Source: an uncultured Akkermansia sp.
GTDB lineage: Bacteria > Verrucomicrobiota > Verrucomicrobiia > Verrucomicrobiales > Akkermansiaceae
Direction of reading: 5' to 3'
NCBI GenBank assembly: GCA_900548895.1
Contig: URLZ01000009.1
Span: 1 to 61,175, forward strand
Length of the DNA stretch: 61,175 bases
Position numbers and translations under genes: made by a program. Under the pieces are notes generated by a model. The model searched no databases. It was given only the letters and a program-made list of their open reading frames with translations, and was not told where the DNA came from. Below, piece by piece: positions 35,301 to 41,409 of the stretch. Each line of letters begins with the position of its first letter. Positions within the stretch are counted from its first letter, which is position 1.

Positions 35301-35418
35301 CTACTACGCCCGTGTGAAGCGCGCCGGCCGCAGCATGGCCCCGCCGGCGGAGGCCCAGCTGATGTACGAGCCGCAGACCTACGGTCTCTCCGAGAACAAG
35401 GAAATCATCAGCAAATAA
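29350..35418 (+). CDS. Bacterial alpha-2-macroglobulin with thioester
   Basis: A 2022-residue secreted protein of the alpha-2-macroglobulin family, which traps attacking proteases by a conformational snap. The order is a signal peptide (MNKQLPRKICMLALLWGA region, ending near AWA), macroglobulin-like beta domains, a middle region with FTDRPIYRPGDTVYLRSI, the late FIPVAFWQGALHTDADGRF segment, and a thioester domain with YPYGCTEQTASGLMPYL, where C1602 and Q1605 form the thioester. A receptor-like beta domain ends the protein. The signal peptide has no lipobox cysteine, so the protein should be soluble in the periplasm or secreted, unlike the lipid-anchored Escherichia coli type. No penicillin-binding protein 1C gene, the usual neighbour, is adjacent. 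ATG 29350 was chosen as the start of the signal peptide. Confidence 0.9.
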   Translation: MNKQLPRKICMLALLWGAGGGGSAWADSLNNDYREVTIKFSEPVVSLTTVQNSVNAIHRNSRDEKLTPADRGLDLFTLTGDPQRLPQAYWQDQDRLVLVYPEGSDSRTVYQLQFKPGVTYLSKRPLQQSNYSFTRPSEGRLSATELVGTRDSVLVTVDLGDPRWGRRNAGGNWSRECMEFGSKSPVTYSFVERKQGARGRVTYGKEIPATVRPATLADGLSTSALSLLNKRKFSDWGSLTPASELPGQVVVSPESPLDPSCSWEVRSHAPAGSGFSPMQRLNSFITPVPELLTDIGQDFLNGKRRLVIRYNATIPASAVPQLFRSIGLSLGGQKATLSPDGLSWELKGPDGRAYSFRLAGPLLSEDGSGAEPRPIVSQSMDAMDDGSEDSAKEKRISYTEPDCARGFIVEVTGADTPVDLDVTLPPGAKAKRGLEQKQLHKHRITLTPAWPALNRSDEALVVPLKSERKLLFKATNCEALKVTAYRWDGENAAICYPMIRQNLRNTDTDLQRAYLRELLAKRTAAGLKTDSFIAPGPQDEGSDAGRRSALANAQAYPEQSIATGCDASACNSRDVVLSLDALTGGESKPGLYLIQVRQQASEPVRRTLESIGMPADSLDVEQDFLLQLTDLVPTTDRGAYLLTRRSDGSLIESGKIRFFGDENSAQRNRYRSRGRADGSSLLTEQGDPVTLAKGCAITPRSGLYVLAEAGEDYVIFPGNGGRSATSPSIDNETFTDRPIYRPGDTVYLRSILRKTANDNNAELPGVRSAKLSVRRPNGEVMLTRDIAINEYGAFDTSFELPTGDEDVTGNYLVQIQSPDRAFSYNQYVFCQVFRRDSMKGDLTLDVGVITPTEARISVSAADLNGASLEGARVSLRYCIPEAAKTLLDSAQDPIEGLKEPFKLTGLDSVKEVETRLSLDERGCAELKLPLPALGNNAAGAYVSVDASLTNDREESFILDPKYKNIYPGSFRMAYGNGTLTLTDNESNKPWAHEQSVHTQIISHERKAEQLPNGFELSEAVDRCIKEYDVTVPANAEKGVTIDISDEMKDRSAEHSLTLLFSTRDEKGRSIALKADHYFFMRPRGREEIPHVESTRDGSGLSFSATFRSAGDALALIGVGDELRAQVVPVTAGTQTIKLPLKATDGGNVAVTLLRMAKAENGTYEEVEGVSTRVDIPCDAKRLRLALDLPQQPSLPGSRITLSGRVTTPEGKPADAEVTFYAVDAGMLSVGGYSLPDPLGTFCDATGTLFRPAVRLTQDPRRPIPGSRDGEACSVIESAMPGLWLGDLVEGPGNIPSLPGRYTLCVTENTANGIMMTGYGKTALKRSSRMAMAANDMIAPQAMPVAAESDAMACAPAGGRALALAQVDSEFEEGDAGYVAAGATPRLRSNFIPVAFWQGALHTDADGRFSTEVTLPDTLTTYRVFAVAIDRSGALFGSEEGSFIVNQPVMLTPGTPLFMSLGDTLRLPVTITNNTDKEDSWEVTLEGSAAPQTIRLGAGKTGTLYFDVTAEKEGENVLTWTARAASSSDAVEGRFPVRFPAPVLKESHRLVLQPGQEPLAVAKLLAPELASSTRGSMTIEVSANPLLHLAGCAEYVLGYPYGCTEQTASGLMPYLLYKRLAPFSPKMAETPEEDVVRVVESGIKRLFERQLKDGGLGYWSDSDESSPWASAHAGLIFTIAAENGYELPAEPMKKLRDYLRRELEKDNARLPEMRRFNALNRYSIGRCLGDDKLIESAISEAAGYKPDKPVVGWRNRALPDLSFIAELRRDPAGRHSAFLRWMRSRGHDYRHNTTWQSSWTLIALAEYLRLEPESNAPSRLKLGNGQELTLGNGATGITPESTGKSLSDISTTLSSLEGPVYVTVKVKALPETRDYPGLTEKGLQITRLYEKKGADGVWRPATEFAVGDVVRVTLTCAKVADELEYFVLEDYLPSCMEAINPNIPSQAAGLEPLPWSLWFDHREFLPERVRGFCTRWAGRDLLNMRYYARVKRAGRSMAPPAEAQLMYEPQTYGLSENKEIISK

Positions 35419-35472
35419 GCCCGGCGCCCGAGGCCGCCCACCCCGGCGGACCTCGAAAGAGCCTCGAAACCG

Positions 35473-35508
35473 GACCGGCGGAGCCCCGCGCTTCGCCGGT
35501 CTTTTTTT
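35473..35508 (+). terminator. Rho-independent terminator after the alpha-2-macroglobulin gene
   Basis: GACCGGCGGAGC pairs with GCTTCGCCGGTC (one G-T wobble) around a short loop and is followed by seven T. It lies about 55 nt past the stop codon. Confidence 0.9.
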
Positions 35509-35704
35509 GACGCGGCGCCCCACCCTCACGAGCGCCTCCCCCCGGCTCGCCCTCGGCTCGCGCCTCACCCACACGCAACCCGCAAACACCCCCGCCGAGC
35601 GAGCGGAAAGCCCGAACGCAACGCAGCCGCACCCCCGATCAACGGAGGCACGGCTGCGTCAGTCTATTCGTGGCTGAAAGAAACTCCCCTCGGTGGGGAG
35701 GGAA

Positions 35705-35727
35705 CAAAAAAGCCGCCTCGCGGCGGA
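35705..35727 (-). terminator. Rho-independent terminator of the small secreted-peptide gene (minus strand)
   Basis: CCGCC/GGCGG stem with a TCGC-type loop; on the minus strand six T follow. It is the third hairpin after the stop codon at 35795. Confidence 0.75.
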
Positions 35728-35794
35728 ATGAAGCAGCCGAAGCTGCCCTGCGGGATGCTTCACCCTCGGGGAAGCATCAACGGAGAACCATCGC

Positions 35795-35899
35795 TCAGTC
35801 CTGAACGACGGCGACAGCCTGCTCAGGAGTCGGCGGCAGTGTGTTGGCCGTAGCGGTCATCACCGCCATACCGAGAGCAACCACAATCATTTTCATCAT
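35795..35899 (-). CDS. Very small secreted peptide
   Basis: A 34-residue ORF starting with two methionines (MMKMIVVALGMAVMTATA), which reads as a minimal signal peptide, followed by about 16 residues (NTLPPTPEQAVAVVQD). I do not recognise it. The case for a real gene rests on its signals: a strong promoter (TTGACA, 16 nt, TACAAT), an AAAGGA Shine-Dalgarno about 10 nt before the start, and hairpins ending in a terminator downstream. A longer open frame extends upstream across the promoter and is not credible. The mature peptide could be a secreted factor, an envelope peptide or a leader whose RNA matters more than its product. Confidence 0.6.
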   Translation of the reverse strand: MMKMIVVALGMAVMTATANTLPPTPEQAVAVVQD

Positions 35900-35925
35900 A
35901 GTAAGAGTCCTTTCTGTGCTAGAAT

Positions 35926-35949
35926 AATGCCCATTCAGGCGCGGGCATT
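35926..35949. promoter_or_regulatory. Inverted repeat overlapping the small-peptide promoter
   Basis: AATGCCC (35926-35932) and GGGCATT (35943-35949) form a 7-bp inverted repeat overlapping the -10 box and the expected transcription start. It could be an operator or a 5' hairpin of the transcript. Confidence 0.4.
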
Positions 35950-35974
35950 GTACGCCTATCACACAGCATGTCAA
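35947..35974 (-). promoter_or_regulatory. Strong promoter of the small secreted-peptide gene
   Basis: Minus strand TTGACA (35969-35974), 16 nt, TACAAT (35947-35952), near consensus. About 47 nt separate the -10 from the start codon. Confidence 0.8.
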
Positions 35975-36138
35975 GTCGAATTTTTGAAAAACCGACTTTT
36001 TTTCATCCGTCCCCGCGGCCTGCCGCACGGAAACCCGCCGGACGCAGGGAAAGCCGATGCCCGGCACCCTAAAAAGCATACCGCTCGCTTTTCCCCGATA
36101 ATTTTTCAGGCAACAGGCATTTTTTTGCCATTTTGGAC

Positions 36139-36166
36139 TTGCAATTCGATGCGGAATGAGTATACT
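36139..36166 (+). promoter_or_regulatory. Promoter of the small polyglutamine lipoprotein gene
   Basis: TTGCAA, 16 nt, TATACT (36161-36166) in an AT-rich patch. A GC-rich hairpin (TGCGAGCCCCC paired with GGGGGGCCCGCA, 36175-36201) follows at the expected 5' end of the transcript and may stabilise it. Confidence 0.65.
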
Positions 36167-36231
36167 GACCTCGTTGCGAGCCCCCAATCGGGGGGCCCGC
36201 ACACTAAACAACAAACCTAAGAAAGATAATT

Positions 36232-36366
36232 ATGAAGACTATCGCTGTTCTCATGGTGGCCGCCGCCGCTCTTGTTTCCTGCCAGCAGCAGCAGCAGCAG
36301 CAGGGTGGTGACGCTGTCGTCCCCCCCGCTCCTCAGCCCGTTCAGACGATCTCTGACAAGAAGTAA
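36232..36366 (+). CDS. Small polyglutamine lipoprotein
   Basis: A 44-residue ORF. It begins MKTIAVLMVAAAALVSC, a textbook lipoprotein signal with lipobox LVSC, so Cys17 would be lipidated. Seven glutamines follow the cysteine, then a Pro/Val-rich tail ending SDKK. The mature part is only 28 residues. It has its own promoter, a 5' hairpin, a second hairpin just after the stop (GAGGGT/ACCCTC at 36374-36387) and a strong terminator, which argues for high expression. In size it recalls entericidin-like and Lpp-like small lipoproteins, but no homology is claimed. Confidence 0.75.
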   Translation: MKTIAVLMVAAAALVSCQQQQQQQGGDAVVPPAPQPVQTISDKK

Positions 36367-36404
36367 GTTCTCTGAGGGTTTACCCTCACACGATACTTCA
36401 CGAA

Positions 36405-36434
36405 ACGCGCTCGCTCTGCGAGCGCGTTTTTTTT
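36405..36434 (+). terminator. Rho-independent terminator after the small lipoprotein gene
   Basis: A perfect 10-bp stem (ACGCGCTCGC / GCGAGCGCGT), triloop TCT and eight T. Confidence 0.95.
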
Positions 36435-36578
36435 GCACTTGCGGGACGCCGCGCCGGCATCGCAAAGCCCGCAGAGACCGCGGGGAGCGCTGAACCAGGA
36501 GAGCCAGGAGATCCGGCGATTGGACGGCAATGGAGCACGGAGATTTCCCGCCCTGTGGCGTTTTCTTCACAGCAAAGC

Positions 36579-36607
36579 TTGACTTGACTCAAACTATCAG
36601 GTAAACT
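36579..36607 (+). promoter_or_regulatory. Promoter of the beta-barrel gene
   Basis: TTGACT (36579-36584), 17 nt, TAAACT (36602-36607). A second TTGACT overlaps at 36584-36589. A small 7-bp hairpin (TCTCTCT/AGAGAGA, 36624-36640) lies in the leader. Confidence 0.75.
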
Positions 36608-36673
36608 AGAGCCGGCTCAAGCATCTCTCTCGGAGAGAGAAACTGTTAGCCAGTCACACAACAACACGTTACT

Positions 36674-37669
36674 ATGATTCGCAACACGCTACTGGCAGCC
36701 CTCATGGCTCTGGCGGCTCCGGCCATCTCTCTGGCCGACGCAACCGCGCCGACACTGGACACCACCACCAAGGACGCCACCGTCAGCAGCACGGAGGCTC
36801 AGGCAGACAGCCCGGATGCCTGCCCGCTGAGCGGCTCGCTCAGCGTCGGATATAACACGAACTACATCGGGCGCGGCATTGTCATCTCGCACTCCGTCGC
36901 CGAGGGTGACAGCAGCGAGTTCGCCGCCCTGCAGCTCAACTACAAGCTCAACGAGAAGTGGTCCGTCGACAGCACGCTCGCCTACACCATGGTGAGCTCC
37001 GGGCACACCCTCTACGGCAACCCTGAATTCGCGCCCATCTACGGCTACTTCGGCATGCGCGGCCCCATCAATGAGGCGAACATCGAAAACGAGTTTGCCG
37101 TCGTCACCGCCCTCACCTACCGCGAGAAGGAGTGGCGCGTCTCCGTCGGCCACGACTTCATCCACGGCGGTCTGCTCGGTGTGATGGCCAAGCACTACCG
37201 CGATCAGGGCGCCTCTTGCGTCAACGAATTCTTCATCAAGCCGATGTGGACGCCCAGCAGCGCCCCGTGGTTTGAGGCCGAGTGCGCCGTGCGCTTCAGC
37301 TGCCAGGGCATCACGGGCTGGTGGTTTGAGCCGAAGATGCGCTTCAAGGCCCCTATTCTCGGCACGGCTGAAAACCCGCGCCTCGCGGGCATTGTGGAGC
37401 TTGGTCTCTCGGCCACGGCTGACTACTTTGAGAGCCGCTACTTCGCCTGCTCGAACGGCGGCCAGGCCTACTGGGTGAAGTTCATGGTGCCGTATTTCGT
37501 CAACGAGAACTTCATCATCACGCCCAGCCTCAGCCTCAACTGGCTCGGCCGCGCTGCCATCAAGGCCAACAAGGTCTCCGAGTACGCCCGCTTCAGCGGC
37601 GATCCGAACAACCGGCCCTTCCGCAACTTCGGCGTCGTTGCCGGCATCAGCTGCACCTATCGCTTCTGA
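36674..37669 (+). CDS. Predicted outer-membrane beta-barrel protein
   Basis: The 331-residue protein has a signal peptide (MIRNTLLAALMALAAPAISLADA), a short Thr/Asp-rich mature N-terminus, then alternating amphipathic strands with many aromatic residues at strand ends, finishing in GISCTYRF. A terminal phenylalanine is the usual signal for barrel assembly by BamA. The strand pattern (for example GSLSVGYNTNYIGRGI and FGVVAGISCTYRF) suggests a porin-like or membrane-anchoring barrel of 12 or more strands. Cargo is unknown. It has its own strong promoter and ends before a perfect 32-bp palindrome. Confidence 0.8.
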   Translation: MIRNTLLAALMALAAPAISLADATAPTLDTTTKDATVSSTEAQADSPDACPLSGSLSVGYNTNYIGRGIVISHSVAEGDSSEFAALQLNYKLNEKWSVDSTLAYTMVSSGHTLYGNPEFAPIYGYFGMRGPINEANIENEFAVVTALTYREKEWRVSVGHDFIHGGLLGVMAKHYRDQGASCVNEFFIKPMWTPSSAPWFEAECAVRFSCQGITGWWFEPKMRFKAPILGTAENPRLAGIVELGLSATADYFESRYFACSNGGQAYWVKFMVPYFVNENFIITPSLSLNWLGRAAIKANKVSEYARFSGDPNNRPFRNFGVVAGISCTYRF

Positions 37670-37696
37670 TCCGCATCGCATCTGAACTCTGCTGCT

Positions 37697-37728
37697 GCGG
37701 GGGAGCCGTGCATGCACGGCTCCCCCGC
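37697..37728. repeat. Perfect 32-bp palindrome
   Basis: The 16-bp half GCGGGGGAGCCGTGCA is followed by its exact reverse complement with no loop. It lies 27 nt after the barrel stop codon. No T run follows on either strand. It may terminate transcription, stabilise the mRNA 3' end, or bind a protein. Confidence 0.9.
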
Positions 37729-37777
37729 GTTGCCTCCGCCCCCCCCGCACAAGCCCACACCCCAACACCCGCGCCTC

Positions 37778-39979
37778 ATGACCAGGCTCACCATCCGCGG
37801 GCGAGAAAACCTCGCCACCCCCGGCTTCTACATGCCCAACCGCCTGAGCCCGCAGGCCGTCCGCAGCCTGCACGAACTGCTCGGCGGCCGAGTCAGCTAC
37901 CTCGTCGACATCCACTTCCCGCCGGCCGACCATCTGGAAGAGCTGGTGCAAGAGCTCGGCGGGCGCCTCCTGCGCTTTGACCTCCGGCAAACCACCCCGC
38001 GAGACATGCGCGAACTCATGCTCGGCGAGCTGAGCGCCGAGCGCAGCCTCATCTTCCTGCCCGGCGACGCCGCGCGCCTCATCGGCACCCTCAGCAACGT
38101 CCCCTCCCCCTTCCTGCAGCACCTCGGCAGCGTCCACATCGCCCCGATACCCGTATTCCTCGGCTACTACGGCGAGAGCGCCGCCCCCCTCTACAGCGAC
38201 CGCGACAGCACCCTGCACCAGCAACTCCGCATCATGCCCAGGCTCAGCCCCGGCCCGCAGACCGGTGCTCGCCTGCTGGCCGCCTGGATGGAGCAGAGCG
38301 CTGAGCTCTTCAGCGAACAAAGCTGGCTGAGCGGCTCACTGACCGAACAGCTCGTGCGCTCCATGCGCCGCCACCCCGACACCCCCATCATCGACGGCAT
38401 GACCGGCAGCCGCGTCAGCTTCGCCAAAGCCCTCGGCGTCGCCCTCCTCCTCGCGCGGCGACTCAAGCGCGACTACCCGGGAGAAAAACGCCTCGGCCTG
38501 CTGCTGCCCCCGAGCGCCGGCACCGTCATCGCCACCCTCGGCTGCCTGCTCGCCGGCATCACCCCCGTCATGCTCAACTACGCCTCCTCCCACGCCGCCT
38601 TCGCCAGCGCCGTGAAACAGGCCGAGCTGCGCCGCTATATCACCGCACGCGCCTTCCGCGCCAAACTCCCCGACTTCCCCTGGCCCGAAGAATCAAACCT
38701 CATCTTCCTCGAAGCCCTCATCGCCGACCTCGGCAAAGCAGCCCTCATCGGCAGCATCCTGCTCGCGCGCAGCGCCCCCGCCGGGCTGCTCTGCCGCCTG
38801 AGCCGAGCCGGGCAACGGCGCGACCGTGACGAAGCCGTCATCCTCTTCACCAGCGGCTCCTCCGGCGAACCCAAAGGCGTCACCCTCACCCACCGCATGC
38901 TGCTCGCCAACGTCGCGCAGAGCGCCTCGCGACTCGACCTGAGCGACTCACGCTTCCTCTGCAGCCTGCCCGTCTTCCACAGCTTCGGCCTCACCGTCAC
39001 CATGCTGCTGCCCCTGCTCACCGGGCACCCCATGTGCACGCACCCCAACCCGACCGACGCCCGAGCCCTCTGCGAACTCGTCCGCCGCCACCGGCTCACC
39101 CTCCTCTGCGCCACCCCCACCTTCGCCCGCGCCATGCTGCGCCGCGCCAAGCCCGACAGCTTCGCAAGCGTGCGCCAATTCATCGTCGGCGCCGAAAAAC
39201 TGCAACCCGAGCTCGCCGCCGAATTCCGTGAACGCTTCCATCTGGAACTGCTCGAAGGCTACGGCCTCACCGAAGCCAGCCCCGTCTGCTCCGTCAACCT
39301 CCCCGACGCACCGCTAACCGACCACTGCCGCTATTACATCCCCGGCCGCGTCGCCGGCAGCGTCGGCGCCCCCCTGCCCGGCATCGCCGTGCGCATCACC
39401 GACACCGATGACGACACCCGCTGCCTCCCCCTCACCGAACAGGGCATGATCTGGCTCAAAGGCGCCAACATCTTCACCGGTTACATCGGGCGCCCCGAGC
39501 TCAACGCCGAAATCATCCGCGACGGCTGGTACAAGACCGGTGACATCGGCCACCTCGACCTCAACGGCTTCATCACCCTCGGCGGGCGACTCGCCCGCTT
39601 CTCCAAAATCGGCGGTGAAATGGTGCCGCACGAAGTCGTCGAACAAGCCATCGCGCGCCTCCTCAACCTCTCTCCCGACGGCGGCATGCGCCTCGCCGTC
39701 ACCGGCATCCCGGACGCGCAGAAGGGAGAAGCCCTCGTCCTGCTCTCCGCCCTGCCCGAGCACCAGCGCAGCTCCGAAGAGAAACAACGACTCGCCGAAC
39801 TTCGCAGCAGCCTCAGCGAGCAGAAACTGCCCAACCTCTGGGTACCGCGCCACATCGTGCCGGTAGAGGAAATCCCTCTGCTGCCCACCGGCAAACTCGA
39901 CCTGCGCGCCTGCCGACTCCTCGCCGAAGAAGCCCTCCTGCACAGCCCGAGCAACAGCCCTGCCCCGCCACAGCCCTGA
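37778..39979 (+). CDS. AMP-forming acyl-activating enzyme with a degenerate PlsC-like N-terminal domain
   Basis: The C-terminal ~530 residues are an adenylate-forming enzyme: ILFTSGSSGEPKGVTLTHR phosphate loop, LLEGYGLTEASPV, and DGWYKTGDIGHLDLNGF. The architecture resembles Aas, an acyltransferase fused to acyl-ACP synthetase used in lysophospholipid repair. In the first ~130 residues the pattern GFYMPNRLSPQAV aligns with the acyltransferase HX4D block, but Arg22 replaces the His and Ala27 the Asp, and the later FPEG-like block reads FLPGDAAR. The acyltransferase part therefore looks catalytically dead. ATG 37778 removes a Pro/His-rich false extension that starts inside the palindrome. Substrate is probably a fatty acid, unproven. 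Confidence 0.82.
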   Translation: MTRLTIRGRENLATPGFYMPNRLSPQAVRSLHELLGGRVSYLVDIHFPPADHLEELVQELGGRLLRFDLRQTTPRDMRELMLGELSAERSLIFLPGDAARLIGTLSNVPSPFLQHLGSVHIAPIPVFLGYYGESAAPLYSDRDSTLHQQLRIMPRLSPGPQTGARLLAAWMEQSAELFSEQSWLSGSLTEQLVRSMRRHPDTPIIDGMTGSRVSFAKALGVALLLARRLKRDYPGEKRLGLLLPPSAGTVIATLGCLLAGITPVMLNYASSHAAFASAVKQAELRRYITARAFRAKLPDFPWPEESNLIFLEALIADLGKAALIGSILLARSAPAGLLCRLSRAGQRRDRDEAVILFTSGSSGEPKGVTLTHRMLLANVAQSASRLDLSDSRFLCSLPVFHSFGLTVTMLLPLLTGHPMCTHPNPTDARALCELVRRHRLTLLCATPTFARAMLRRAKPDSFASVRQFIVGAEKLQPELAAEFRERFHLELLEGYGLTEASPVCSVNLPDAPLTDHCRYYIPGRVAGSVGAPLPGIAVRITDTDDDTRCLPLTEQGMIWLKGANIFTGYIGRPELNAEIIRDGWYKTGDIGHLDLNGFITLGGRLARFSKIGGEMVPHEVVEQAIARLLNLSPDGGMRLAVTGIPDAQKGEALVLLSALPEHQRSSEEKQRLAELRSSLSEQKLPNLWVPRHIVPVEEIPLLPTGKLDLRACRLLAEEALLHSPSNSPAPPQP

Positions 39980-40326
39980 TCCGAACCGAGTCGCTTCAGC
40001 CCCGCCCCGAACCGAATCACCGCAGCCCTGACCGGAGAACCACCGGACCCCAGCGGGCCGAGCCGCACACGCCGTCGCCGCCGCCCCCGCGGTGGCGCCA
40101 CGGCGGGACGCACGGCCCCACAGGCCGACCCCGACCCCGGAGTAGCGCCACCGCGTGAGCGATGGACAGCACAGCGGCCACAGTCCACAGTCCACAGCAC
40201 CGCAGGCCACCCCCCCTCGGAGAGCACCAAAGCGCGGACCTCAGCTCCGCGGGCCGCTCAACAACATCCGGCGGCATCCGCCCTCAGGCAGCGCCACCCG
40301 GCCGCCGAGAGCCCCACGACCCGCGC
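39980..40326. other. Intergenic region between convergent genes
   Basis: About 350 bases of GC-rich degenerate sequence with a short CCACAGT repeat near 40182-40200. No gene or clear terminator is seen. Confidence 0.55.
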
Positions 40327-41409
40327 TCAGAGCCGCGGCGCCTCCTGCCCATCCGCCCCGGGCCACTCTGCTCCGGACAGGTCTCTCGGCTCTCGGAGCC
40401 CATCATCCTCAGAGCCGACCGCGAGCGCCCCGGCGGGCGGCAGCAGCTCCAGGCGGCGGTGGCGGCGGCGCGCCGTCCATCCCCCCGGCAGGCAGAGCGC
40501 ATGAGCCTGCGCCTGCGGATCCAGCATCGCCTCGAGCGCCAGCACCATCTTCTCCGACACCTCGGGCACGCCGCGGCGCGTCACGTAATCGTGCAGCACC
40601 GCCTTGCGGAAAGCGACCGAGCGCCCCGCCAGAAAGGGCAAATAGAGGCGCCCCTGCGGATCCTCGAGCGGCAGGGCCGCCAGCGCCTCCGCCAGCGCCT
40701 GAGCCCCCTCCGCCTGCAAGCGCGCGCTGCGCGCAATCAGCGGCACCGCATCGCGCCCCAGCGCCGCGCTGAGCCGCGGCAGCACATCGTGGCGCAGGCG
40801 GTTGCGCGCCGCATCATCCTGAGCATTCGTCGCATCCTCGCGCCACCTCAGGCCGCGAGCCGTGAGCCAGGCCGTCAGCTCCGCGCGGCGGCAGCCCAGC
40901 AGCGGGCGCAGCCACCACAGCCCGCGCTCGCGCCGCAGCAACAGCATCCCCCGCCAGCCGGCCGACCCGCGCGCCAGGCGAAACAGCGCCGTCTCCGCCT
41001 GATCATCCGCGTGGTGCGCCAGCGCCACCGACGCGCAGCCCCGCGCCCGAGCCTGCTCGGCCAGCACGCGGCGGCGCACCGCGCGCCCCGCCGTCTCCAG
41101 CGACACGCGGCAGCGCCGCGCCAGCGCCGGCACATCTGCCGACTCACAACAAAAAGGCACCCCGAGCCGCGCACACAGCTCGGCACAAAACGCCGCATCC
41201 GCATCCGCCTCCGCCCCGCGAATCCCGTGGTTCACGTGGCAGGCGCACAGATCAACCCCGCGCTCCGCCAGCACATGCAGCAGCGCCACCGAATCGCGCC
41301 CGCCGCTGAGCCCCAGCAGCACGCGCCCCCCCTCCAGCAGCGGCAGACACTCCTTGGCCAGCGGAAGCGGCATCTCACCACCCCTCGTCACCCCCTCGTC
41401 ACCCCGCAT
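40327..41409 (-). CDS. tilS: tRNA(Ile)-lysidine synthase
   Basis: The 360-residue enzyme modifies C34 of the CAU-anticodon isoleucine tRNA with lysine. The PP-loop VLLGLSGGRDSVALLHVL, the CHVNHGIRGAEADADA motif and ALAHHADDQAETALFRLARG are present. The protein is shorter than the 430-residue Escherichia coli form, so part of the C-terminal domains is reduced. Its ATG shares one base with the stop codon of the upstream pilin-like gene (TGATG), so the two are translationally coupled. An in-frame GTG three bases upstream is an alternative start. Confidence 0.9.
   Translation of the reverse strand: MRGDEGVTRGGEMPLPLAKECLPLLEGGRVLLGLSGGRDSVALLHVLAERGVDLCACHVNHGIRGAEADADAAFCAELCARLGVPFCCESADVPALARRCRVSLETAGRAVRRRVLAEQARARGCASVALAHHADDQAETALFRLARGSAGWRGMLLLRRERGLWWLRPLLGCRRAELTAWLTARGLRWREDATNAQDDAARNRLRHDVLPRLSAALGRDAVPLIARSARLQAEGAQALAEALAALPLEDPQGRLYLPFLAGRSVAFRKAVLHDYVTRRGVPEVSEKMVLALEAMLDPQAQAHALCLPGGWTARRRHRRLELLPPAGALAVGSEDDGLREPRDLSGAEWPGADGQEAPRL

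Larger units (their letters stand above)
35419..35794. other. Intergenic region dense in hairpins
   Basis: About 375 bases between convergent genes. It holds the terminators of both, plus other inverted repeats: GATGCTTC/GAAGCATC (35754-35778), GCAGC/GCTGC (35733-35746), and a CTCCCC/GGGGAG pair near 35684-35701. No coding sequence is supported. Confidence 0.7.

Noticed and set aside
30298..35589. Two long minus-strand frames (773 and 732 residues) opposite the alpha-2-macroglobulin gene
   Set aside because: Same antisense artefact; no start signals or domains.
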